NCBI GenBank assembly: GCA_910577015.1
Contig: CAJTKU010000002.1
Span: forward strand, 124,001 to 188,000
Reading direction: 5' to 3'
Length of the DNA: 64,000 bases
DNA from: an uncultured Lachnospiraceae bacterium
GTDB lineage: Bacteria; Bacillota; Clostridia; Lachnospirales; Lachnospiraceae
Part shown: piece by piece, positions 17,217-24,206 of the stretch
Position numbering within the stretch: the stretch's first letter is position 1
How the letters are laid out: each line of letters opens with the position of its first letter
Notes under the pieces: model-generated
Databases searched by the model: none
Told to the model about the DNA's origin: nothing
The model's input: only the letters and a program-made list of their open reading frames with translations
Translations under genes and position numbers: made by a program

Positions 17217-17603
17217 CTATATCGCAAGCCACCAGCATACGCCATACTTATCAATAACGGTGGCGCAGCATTTGCTCCATGGCACTTCATGAATTGCTTC
17301 AATGACAACGCCGCCATCGCGCAAAACATTAAATGCATGATGAACTTTCTCCTCGGTTCCCATCCCAAAAACATTAAAAGTCATGGTTTCCCACTTCATT
17401 TTATGAACAAACTCGATATCACAGGGATTCTGTGATTCGCTAATTGCTAAAAATTCTTCGCCATCCACAGATATTTCACAATGTTCATATTCAGTCCCGC
17501 TGCTGTTTTTGAATTCAACTGAAATCTCCGCTCCAAATGCATTGCAATATGTTTTTGCCGCCTCTATACTGTTTTTTACATAAACCTGGGTATAATTTTT
17601 CAT
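17217..17603 (-). CDS. VOC/glyoxalase superfamily protein (PhnB-like)
   Basis: This protein has about 128 residues and the beta-alpha-beta pattern of the vicinal oxygen chelate fold. The N-terminus (TQVYVKNSIEAAKTYCNAFGAE) and the ending (EVPWSKCCATVIDKYGVCWWLAI) are typical of PhnB-like proteins. Most PhnB-like members have no proven reaction. The start at 17603 has AAGGAA 8 nt upstream; an alternative ATG at 17612 sits directly on that site. It points leftwards, convergent with fba across the terminator. Confidence 0.75.
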   Translation of the reverse strand: MKNYTQVYVKNSIEAAKTYCNAFGAEISVEFKNSSGTEYEHCEISVDGEEFLAISESQNPCDIEFVHKMKWETMTFNVFGMGTEEKVHHAFNVLRDGGVVIEAIHEVPWSKCCATVIDKYGVCWWLAI

Positions 17604-17635
17604 ATATGCCATTTCCTTTCGATATAACCTTTGTC

Positions 17636-18097
17636 TTACCGCAAATCTTTTGCTTTATATACGGCATAACCTTCGTAAAAATAACTATGGTCGATGCCCT
17701 TCATATAAATTTCCCTATCGTCAATCTTATCCGTCAATGCCTGCCGTAATATATGCTTTATTTCAATATCTTTTATCGGGCTTCTTTCCATTGCCAACAG
17801 ATAATCATCTTTGTCAATCCGACTCCAGTCAACCACCAGATTCAACTCCGTTTTCAAAATCATATCGAGCCAGATTCTTGTGCTGCGCCCATTGCCTTCC
17901 CGAAACGGATGTGCAATATTCATCTCTACATATTTTTCAATAATATCATCAAATGTTGCCTGCGGCATCTTTTCAATATTTCCTATTGCCCCCTGCAGAT
18001 ACATAACCGGTGCAAATCTGAAGCTGCCTTTTGCAAGATTCAAATCTCTGATTTTTCCGGCAGAATCGTTGATACCAAGTTTATTTTCTAAAGCCAT
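17636..18097 (-). CDS. Fic family protein with an internal deletion
   Basis: This 153-residue Fic-domain protein keeps the catalytic loop HPFREGNGRS at 63-72, so the AMP-transfer motif itself is intact. Related Fic proteins of about 200 residues start ALENKLGI..DS, continue for about 50 residues, then read DFAGKIR..NLAKG. Here LENKLGINDSA runs straight into AGKIRDLNLAKG, as if that segment was removed in frame. The lost part would contain early fold helices. ATG 18097 follows AAGGAAG. It may be a decayed gene or a compact variant. Confidence 0.8.
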   Translation of the reverse strand: MALENKLGINDSAGKIRDLNLAKGSFRFAPVMYLQGAIGNIEKMPQATFDDIIEKYVEMNIAHPFREGNGRSTRIWLDMILKTELNLVVDWSRIDKDDYLLAMERSPIKDIEIKHILRQALTDKIDDREIYMKGIDHSYFYEGYAVYKAKDLR

Positions 18098-18241
18098 AAA
18101 ATCTTCCTTTCCAAGTATATATAAGTGTAGCACTTTTTGCTGCAAAATGCCATGAAGATTTTGTAGAAGCAGGGCGCACTATTTGTTATAATAAAATATG
18201 TGCCGGAGTGTTGGCAAAAATACTTTGACATGGAGGTAAAA

Positions 18242-18574
18242 ATGGCTGTTACGGTAAATATCTATTATTGCGGTGAAAACGGAAATGCTAGGAAATTTGC
18301 GGAAGAAATGGTTGCAAGCGGTATTGTCGGCGACATCCGTGCGGAAGAGGGAAATATCAGGTATGAATATTTTTATCCGATGGAGGATACAGAAACCGTG
18401 TTGCTAATTGACTGCTGGAAAGACCAGCAGGCGCTCGACGCACATCATACTTCTCCGATGATGCAACAGATTATCCGGCTTCGTGAGAAATATGATTTGC
18501 ACATGAAGGTAGAAAGGTATATATCCGATGAAGCCGGAGTGCCGGAGGCGGATAAATCTTTTATAAAGGAATAA
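18242..18574 (+). CDS. ABM-family (antibiotic biosynthesis monooxygenase-like) protein
   Basis: This 110-residue protein has the dimeric alpha/beta-barrel pattern of ABM/quinol monooxygenase-like proteins: beta strand VNIYYCG, helix ARKFAEEMVAS, strand RYEYFYPMED, strand TVLLIDCWKD, helix QALDAHHTSPMMQQI. The HH near residue 77 is typical. Members oxidise aromatic compounds or protect against oxidants, but no substrate can be assigned. ATG 18242 follows GGAGG. It is a stand-alone gene diverging from the Fic gene. Confidence 0.75.
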   Translation: MAVTVNIYYCGENGNARKFAEEMVASGIVGDIRAEEGNIRYEYFYPMEDTETVLLIDCWKDQQALDAHHTSPMMQQIIRLREKYDLHMKVERYISDEAGVPEADKSFIKE

Positions 18575-18780
18575 TTCGACGTTGGATGTGCTTCAGTTTC
18601 CGTATTTTGCACTTAGAGTATAATTATCATTGGCAAAAATAAAGGGAAGAAGGAAGGGGTACTTCATATAAGGAAGTGCCTTTTGTGGCATTTTAGTAAA
18701 TTTGTAAAGAAGGTTGGCTATGATGAATTTGTAGGAATAATTAAATATACTGGAGGAAACTATAATGAAATTGGTTTTTA

Positions 18781-19002
18781 CAGCATTATCGTAGAGTAAC
18801 CTACATTAATTTACTTACGAATGGAAATCTCAATGAATATCTTGCTGAGATTGACAGACAGGCACAAGAACGGTTTCTTCGGATTGTAGAACAAATGAAA
18901 CAAAAGCAAGAAATGACAGAATAATTAAAGGCAATTAACTCTATAAAATGGACACGATTTATGAATTGCATCAGACAACAGGCAAGGGATAGGATATACT
19001 GA
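18781..19002 (+). pseudogene. Decayed TnpV-type transposon protein fragment
   Basis: The frame reads HYRRV, then NLLTNGNLNEYLAEIDRQAQ, ERFLRIVEQMKQ, a TAA stop at 18922-18924, then LKAINSIKWTRFMNCIR. This closely follows the C-terminal two thirds of TnpV, a small protein of unknown role carried by Tn4451/ICE-type elements. The N-terminal part is missing and the frame is broken, so it is a relic of past element activity. No transposase or recombinase remains nearby. It fills most of the gap before the DUF1016 gene. Confidence 0.75.
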
Positions 19003-19018
19003 TTGGAGGAAGATAAAA

Positions 19019-20077
19019 TTGGCGGGTAGAGAGGTTGGCTTTATTGTGGATGATGAATATAAAGCATGGATAGAGAATATAAAGAACAGGATAAAGCATA
19101 GTCAGATAAAGGCTTCTGTTAAGGTGAATTATGAGATGCTCGATTTATATTGGGATATTGGCAGAGATATTGTTGCCAAGCAGAAAAATGCGAAATGGGG
19201 AGAGGCATTTCTTGTAACAATGAGCAAAGATTTACGAAAGACTTTTCCTAATATATCGGGTTTTTCAGTGCAAAACTTGAAGAGCATACGTTATTGGTAC
19301 AAATTTTATAATTCCGATGAAAATGGCTTACAGGCTGTAAGCCAAATGGAATTAATTGAAAAAATAATTAAATCTATTCCGTGGGGACATAATCAGAGGA
19401 TTATGTATAAGTGTAAAAATATTGCGGAAGCATTATTTTATGCGCAGAAAACGATGGATAACGGTTGGAGCAGAACTGTTTTAGAGCATCAAATAGATAG
19501 CGGTCTATATAACAGACAGAGCAAAGCTATTACCAATTTTCAATTAAAATTGCCAGAGCCGCAGTCTGATTTGGCTGAACAAACGTTGAAAAATCCATAC
19601 AATTTTGACTTTCTGACTTTGAGAGAAAAATATGACGAGAAAGAATTAGAAGATGCCCTTATTAATCAAATTACTCAATTTCTGTTGGAACTGGGCACAG
19701 GCTTTTCGTATCTTGGTAGACAAGTACATTTGCATGTTGGTGAAAGTGATTTCTATATGGATTTGCTTTTTTATCATGTCCGCCTTCATTGTTATGTTGT
19801 CGTGGAACTAAAAACGGAAAAATTTAAGCCAGAATTTGCAGGTAAATTAAATTTCTATGTCACTGCTGTCAATAAGCAGAAAAAAACAGAACAGGATAAT
19901 CCAACAATAGGTATTCTAATATGTAAGGATAAAGACGACGTCGTTGCTGAGTATGCGCTTGAGGATATTTCACAGCCAATCGGGATTGCAGAATATGAAT
20001 TGACAAAGGTGCTTCGTGAAGAATTTAAAAGTAGTCTGCCGACAGTCGAAGAAATAGAGAGTGAGCTTTCTGAATAA
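19019..20077 (+). CDS. YhcG/DUF1016 family PDDEXK nuclease-like protein
   Basis: This 352-residue protein has the two-part YhcG layout. The N-terminal DUF1016 domain (about 1-170) has YWDIGRDIVAKQ, WGEAFL and SVQNLKSIRYWY, plus the usual PWGHN. The C-terminal PDDEXK domain (about 190-340) shows LGRQVHLHVGESDFYMDLLFY followed by VVVELKTEKFKPE, that is D...E-x-K. Family members are linked to restriction and defence, but their action is poorly known. The start is TTG at 19019, with GGAGGA 8 nt ahead. The gene is more AT-rich than its neighbours and sits beside a TnpV relic, which suggests transfer. Confidence 0.85.
   Translation: MAGREVGFIVDDEYKAWIENIKNRIKHSQIKASVKVNYEMLDLYWDIGRDIVAKQKNAKWGEAFLVTMSKDLRKTFPNISGFSVQNLKSIRYWYKFYNSDENGLQAVSQMELIEKIIKSIPWGHNQRIMYKCKNIAEALFYAQKTMDNGWSRTVLEHQIDSGLYNRQSKAITNFQLKLPEPQSDLAEQTLKNPYNFDFLTLREKYDEKELEDALINQITQFLLELGTGFSYLGRQVHLHVGESDFYMDLLFYHVRLHCYVVVELKTEKFKPEFAGKLNFYVTAVNKQKKTEQDNPTIGILICKDKDDVVAEYALEDISQPIGIAEYELTKVLREEFKSSLPTVEEIESELSE
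19325..19343 (+). repeat. Palindrome inside the DUF1016 gene
   Basis: A perfect 9-bp inverted repeat around one base (GGCTTACAG, G, CTGTAAGCC). It encodes part of GLQAVSQ. A near copy lies just after the same gene. Confidence 0.7.
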
Positions 20078-20080
20078 ATT

Positions 20081-20099
20081 GGCTTACAGATTGTAAGCC
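20081..20099 (+). repeat. Second copy of the palindrome after the DUF1016 stop codon
   Basis: GGCTTACAG, A, TTGTAAGCC differs from the copy at 19325 in two of 19 positions. The following sequence (to about 20175) keeps an open frame reading GLQIVSRFDISKKQ and ending in TAG, with no start codon. This may be a leftover of another gene. The rest up to 20289 is AT-rich, with nothing further recognised. Confidence 0.55.
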
Positions 20100-20289
20100 G
20101 ATTTGATATAAGTAAAAAACAAGTAGCAGAGGTTATAAAAGAGAATTTACTTATCATTAATGATTTTAGTCAATAGACTACGAACCATAATTTCGTATTA
20201 TGAATTTTGCATGGCAGATGATTATAAATTGATATTTTGTTTTTTTTATGCTACCATAATTTTATTAAAACTTTGAAGGAGGAAGACAA

Positions 20290-21156
20290 ATGCGTGCGAA
20301 GGTTTATTTTTCAAGGACTATTACACCGGAAAAAGTGCTGGAACTCTACAAGGAACTGGGTGTGGACTTAAAAGGCAGGGTTGCGGTAAAGCTGCATTCG
20401 GGGGAAGTCGGCAACCAGAACTTTTTAAAGCCGGATTTCTGGAAAGAGATAATCGACTATGTGGGCGGAACCGTGGTGGAATGCAACACGGCTTATGAAG
20501 GCGAGCGCAATACCACGGAAAAACATTTAAAAACCTTGGATAAGCACGGATGGACGCAGAATTTCAAGGTGGACCTTATGGACGCGGAGGGGCCGGATTT
20601 GGAACTGGCTGTTCCCAACGGTAAAGTCATCAAGAAAAATTTTGTGGGAAAAAACCTTGCGAATTACGATGCCTGCGTTGTGCTGTCACACTTTAAGGGA
20701 CATCCCATGGGCGGTTACGGCGGTGCGTTAAAACAGCTGTCCATCGGCATAGCTTCCTCATACGGAAAAGCGTATATTCATGGAGCAGGAAAGCCGGATG
20801 AAATGTGGACGGCGGACCATGATGCATTTCTAGAATCCATGGCAGATGCGGCGGCTTCCGTGGTGGATTTCTTTAAAGGCAATATTGTCTATGTCAATGT
20901 GATGAAAAACATGTCTGTGGACTGTGACTGCTGTGCGGTTGCAGAAGACCCCTGCATGAAGGATATCGGTATTCTGGTGTCCACGGACCCGGTAGCCATT
21001 GACAAAGCCTGCCTTGATTTGGTTTATGCGGCGGACGACGCAGGCAAAGACCACTTGATTGAAAGAATTGAATCCCGCAACGGCTCCCATACCATAGATG
21101 CTGCGGAAGCATTGCATATCGGCAGCAGGGAATATGAACTGATTACTGTGGATTGA
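20290..21156 (+). CDS. DUF362 domain-containing protein
   Basis: This 288-residue protein matches DUF362: KLHSGEVGNQNFLKP near residue 35, VVLSHFKGHPMGGYGGALKQ near 140, and a Cys cluster DCDCCAVAEDPC near 218 that may bind metal or an Fe-S cluster. The domain often occurs with ferredoxin modules; none is attached here. The reaction is unknown. GAAGGAGGAAG precedes the ATG. It is followed after 15 nt by the AAC(3)-family gene, so both are probably co-transcribed. Confidence 0.85.
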   Translation: MRAKVYFSRTITPEKVLELYKELGVDLKGRVAVKLHSGEVGNQNFLKPDFWKEIIDYVGGTVVECNTAYEGERNTTEKHLKTLDKHGWTQNFKVDLMDAEGPDLELAVPNGKVIKKNFVGKNLANYDACVVLSHFKGHPMGGYGGALKQLSIGIASSYGKAYIHGAGKPDEMWTADHDAFLESMADAAASVVDFFKGNIVYVNVMKNMSVDCDCCAVAEDPCMKDIGILVSTDPVAIDKACLDLVYAADDAGKDHLIERIESRNGSHTIDAAEALHIGSREYELITVD

Positions 21157-21171
21157 TGAGCAGGGGATGAA

Positions 21172-22002
21172 ATGATTACAAAGGCAGAAATTAGGGATGA
21201 CATAAGTAAATTGGGAATAGCCGGCGCTGAAATCTGCGTACATGCCTCCATGCGTTCCTTTGGAGAAAGGATTGAAGGGAACGCATCAGGACTTGTCCAT
21301 TCTTTTTTAGACAGCGGCTGTACGGTTCTGGTGCCGGCTTTTACTTACGATTATCTGGCAAGGCCGGAGAAACGGTACATGCCGGATAATAACGGCGCGG
21401 GGGACTATTCTTACTTTTTAAACCGAGTTTACGGTGAAGAAAAGATTTTTCATAAAAGCTGTAAAGATATCTCAAAAGAAGACATGGGAATCTTTGCAGA
21501 GTGTGTTTTATGTGAGCCAAAGAGCGTCAGAGGATACAACCCGTTAAATTCCTTTGCAGCGCTGGGAGAACATGCCGGGCGGCTGGTAGAAAACCAGACG
21601 GCAACGGATGTCTATGCACCGCTTGGGCAGTTGTATGACGACGATGGTTTCGTTCTGCTTATGGGTGTTTCACTGGAAAGCGCGACCATTATCCACTATG
21701 CGGAGCAGAAAGCAGGACGGAGACCTTTTGTACGCTGGGCATATGATGAAAACGGAAATGTGATACCTGTATTTACGGGAAGCTGCTCCATGGGATTCGG
21801 CAAACTGGAACCCATACTGGAAAACTATGCGAAAAGGACGAGAGTCGGAAAAAGTATTTGGACATGCTTCAGGGCGAGGGAATTGGCGGATGTCTGTGCC
21901 GGGGCAATAGATAAAAACCCGGAGATTACACATTGCGGCAATCCCGATTGCGAGCGGTGCCGTGACGCCGTGGCGGGAGGACCGGTTTTCTTTTCCGGCT
22001 AA
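21172..22002 (+). CDS. AAC(3)/YokD-family N-acetyltransferase
   Basis: This 276-residue protein belongs to the Antibiotic_NAT fold (AAC(3), YokD, FrbF), not to GNAT. HASMRSFG is near residue 24, VPAFTYDYLARP near 57, RGYNPLNSFAALG near 120, and LLMGVSLESATIIHYAEQ near 160, with the catalytic His. Some members acetylate aminoglycosides, but many in anaerobes do not, so resistance should not be assumed. GGGGATGA is a weak ribosome binding site. It follows the DUF362 gene and ends at a terminator. Confidence 0.85.
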   Translation: MITKAEIRDDISKLGIAGAEICVHASMRSFGERIEGNASGLVHSFLDSGCTVLVPAFTYDYLARPEKRYMPDNNGAGDYSYFLNRVYGEEKIFHKSCKDISKEDMGIFAECVLCEPKSVRGYNPLNSFAALGEHAGRLVENQTATDVYAPLGQLYDDDGFVLLMGVSLESATIIHYAEQKAGRRPFVRWAYDENGNVIPVFTGSCSMGFGKLEPILENYAKRTRVGKSIWTCFRARELADVCAGAIDKNPEITHCGNPDCERCRDAVAGGPVFFSG

Positions 22003-22116
22003 ACAATGTGCTGATACCGGTGTTTTGCAAATTAACCGTATTATCTTTTCTATTGAAGAGTATTTTGGGAACACCGACACATTGGAAAAGAAAGAAAAAA
22101 GCCCCAAAAAGGGAGG

Positions 22117-22150
22117 ATGCCAGGCAAACTGTTTGCCTGGCATTTATTAT
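22117..22150 (+). terminator. Terminator after the AAC(3)-family gene
   Basis: A 12-bp perfect stem (22117-22128 with 22132-22143) with a 3-nt loop is followed by TTATTAT. It lies about 115 nt after the stop codon. Confidence 0.7.
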
Positions 22151-22364
22151 GAAAAAGTTATTTAATGTATTTAAAAACTGTTAATGGCTTTAAGAAAGGG
22201 ATTGTTGTTTCTATAAACATAGTATAGGCAAAAGAAGTGTCTAAAGAATGATTCTCGAATGAAGTTTTCTTGAATTAATTGTGAACAAAATATGAACGAG
22301 AAGGTGCCTACACACCAATCTCGTCCATTTGTTGTCGGAATATTTTGAAATATAAGTTAAATTG
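22151..22364. other. Gap with a weak hairpin behind the cyclophilin gene
   Basis: AT-rich spacer. The only structure seen is an imperfect inverted repeat ACGAGAAGGTG / CACCAATCTCGT (22296-22324), which could serve as a weak terminator for the leftward cyclophilin gene. No gene is seen. Confidence 0.4.
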
Positions 22365-22898
22365 TTAGAAATTAGCAAGAATTTTCTCAGGTTCCGGATA
22401 AGTTTCTCCGAAGGTCTCCACAGTTACGTTTTTTATCCTCTGGTCTTCTAACGGTCGGTCATTGTAATCGGTAGGTACCCCGGCAATTTTATCCACTACT
22501 TCCATGCCTTCCGTAATCTTGCCAAATGCGGCATAGCTGCCGTCCAGGTGAGGAGCATTTTTGTGCATAATAAAAAACTGGGAACCAGCTGAGTTGGGAT
22601 GCATACTCCTTGCCATGGACAGTACGCCTTCCGTGTGTTTTAAAGTGTTTTCCACACCGTTGGAAGAAAACTCTCCCTTGATGCTGTAACCGGGACCGCC
22701 CATGCCGGTTCCTTCCGGGTCGCCGCCCTGAAGCATAAAGCCTTTGATAACACGGTGGAAAATAAGACCGTCGTAAAATTTCTTTTGCACAAGGCTGATA
22801 AAGTTATTGACAGAAATCGGTGCAATGTCGGGATACAATTCCAGTTTCATCACATCACCGTTTTCCATGGTAATTGTCACAATGGGATTCTGCGCCAT
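22365..22898 (-). CDS. Cyclophilin-type peptidyl-prolyl cis-trans isomerase
   Basis: This 177-residue single-domain cyclophilin speeds proline isomerisation during protein folding. Visible landmarks are FHRVIKGFMLQGGDPEGTG near residue 47, GVLSMARSMHPNSAGSQFFI near 90 and AAFGKITEGMEVVDKI near 122. It has no signal peptide, so it is cytosolic. GAAAGGAAG precedes the ATG. It is a single gene, divergent from the GNAT gene across palindromic element B. Confidence 0.95.
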   Translation of the reverse strand: MAQNPIVTITMENGDVMKLELYPDIAPISVNNFISLVQKKFYDGLIFHRVIKGFMLQGGDPEGTGMGGPGYSIKGEFSSNGVENTLKHTEGVLSMARSMHPNSAGSQFFIMHKNAPHLDGSYAAFGKITEGMEVVDKIAGVPTDYNDRPLEDQRIKNVTVETFGETYPEPEKILANF

Positions 22899-23005
22899 AT
22901 TTATTCTTCCTTTCTCCCTGAAATAAAGTTATAACAAAAATACTACATCATTTTACGGAAAAAAACAAGTATAGTGGACTTAAAATGAAAACAATAAATC
23001 TATGG

Positions 23006-23192
23006 GGTTTCCGCACTTTGCACTGCGGCTGCCGGAGCGTGCATTTGTTCCAACAGGACACGTTCTCACTCGGGTAAAAACACAGCGGTACATAGGATAC
23101 CAAAATACGGTATCCAAGTACCAGTGTTTTTACACGGTCCTTTATGGAATCAAATGCACGCTCCGGCTGCCACAATGCAAAATGCGGAAACC
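23006..23192 (-). repeat. Palindromic element, copy B
   Basis: This 187-bp element reads in its conserved sense on the minus strand. The 42-nt outer arms (23006-23047 and 23151-23192) match at 38 positions. Three of the four differences are G-U pairs on the minus strand and would be C-A mismatches on the plus strand. The core ATTCCATAAAGGACCG then TGTAAAAAC is at 23150-23126. The centre is a hairpin GGATACC/GGTATCC. It fills about half of the gap 22899-23309. Confidence 0.85.
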
Positions 23193-23309
23193 TTAAAAAT
23201 ATATGCATTGCGGGTAACACGCTAATATTTTATAATTAAATAGGTAAACCGGATAATGAAGAAATTGTTTTACAATTAGATTTTAAGTAAAGGCTCGCAG
23301 GCAGGAGAC

Positions 23310-24206
23310 ATGTTGGAACAGGTATACATATATATAGAAGAAAACCAAATATTGACTTCAGAATGGCAGGAACGGCTCGCCACAGACCTGAAACGGGACG
23401 GAATTATGCTGTCTGTTCTCAGTGGGGAGGAGTGGGAGAAATGCTGTGATTCTTTTACAACTTCTTTGGAAAATACTGAACAGAAATATATTTTTGTGAC
23501 GGACTGTGAAGAAAAGGCGGTAAGGACAGCTGCAAAGGGGTGTCCGGTGCTGGGGTGCCTTCATGAGAAAAACCGGCACAGGCCGTTTGGCGGTGTGCGT
23601 TTTCTGACAGAGCCGGAGGGGGTTGAAGCAGGCTATTTAGATAAAGTATATAGAAGATATGCCGGTATTTCTTGGCAGATTCTGGAAACACCGCGCTGTA
23701 TTGTCCGGGAGACAACCCCGGAGGATGTGGATGCTTTCTATAAAATATATGCGGATGCCTCCATTACACGGTATATGGAAAACTTATTTGCGGACAAGGC
23801 GGACGAACTGCGTTATGTGGAACAGTATCGGAAAAACATGTACGAATTTTACGGATTTGGCATATGGACCGTGCTTTTGAAAGAAACAGGAGAGGTGATT
23901 GGACGGGCGGGATTTGACCTTCGGGAAGGTTACAAGGAGCCGGAACTGGGATTTGTAATAGGAAAACCCTGGCAGCGAAGGGGGCTTGCCAAAGAAGTCT
24001 GCAGCGCCATTCTTTTGTATGGCGCCACAGACTTAGGATTTGAAACGGTGCAGGCCTTGGCGGCCCCGGAAAACACTGTTTCGCGTACACTTCTCGAAGC
24101 CCTTGGTTTTTCATCTGCAGGCAGGTGCCCGGATAATTTTATCAGGTATCTTTTTACTCTACATCCTGAAGAGCCGCAAAATCTTCCTCACCCGTACGGA
24201 CCTTGA
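23310..24206 (+). CDS. Two-part GNAT acetyltransferase
   Basis: This 298-residue protein has a C-terminal GNAT domain of the RimJ/RimL type from about residue 125. RCIVRETTPEDVDAFYKIY opens it, the acetyl-CoA loop is GKPWQRRGLAKE near 215, and ENTVSRTLLEALGF follows. The first 120 residues form a separate alpha/beta domain of unknown role, with ITDCEE-like receiver-like pattern but no clear catalytic residues. ATG follows GCAGGAGAC. Its last 53 nt overlap the end of the convergent amt gene, so the two coding regions share 3' sequence. Confidence 0.75.
   Translation: MLEQVYIYIEENQILTSEWQERLATDLKRDGIMLSVLSGEEWEKCCDSFTTSLENTEQKYIFVTDCEEKAVRTAAKGCPVLGCLHEKNRHRPFGGVRFLTEPEGVEAGYLDKVYRRYAGISWQILETPRCIVRETTPEDVDAFYKIYADASITRYMENLFADKADELRYVEQYRKNMYEFYGFGIWTVLLKETGEVIGRAGFDLREGYKEPELGFVIGKPWQRRGLAKEVCSAILLYGATDLGFETVQALAAPENTVSRTLLEALGFSSAGRCPDNFIRYLFTLHPEEPQNLPHPYGP

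Noticed and set aside
18781..19002. Active mobile element at the TnpV fragment
   Set aside because: The gene lacks its start and has an internal stop codon. No integrase, resolvase or end repeats were found.
21172..22002. Aminoglycoside resistance gene
   Set aside because: The fold matches AAC(3)/YokD, but family membership alone does not show drug acetylation, and the context (DUF362 gene) is not that of a resistance cassette.
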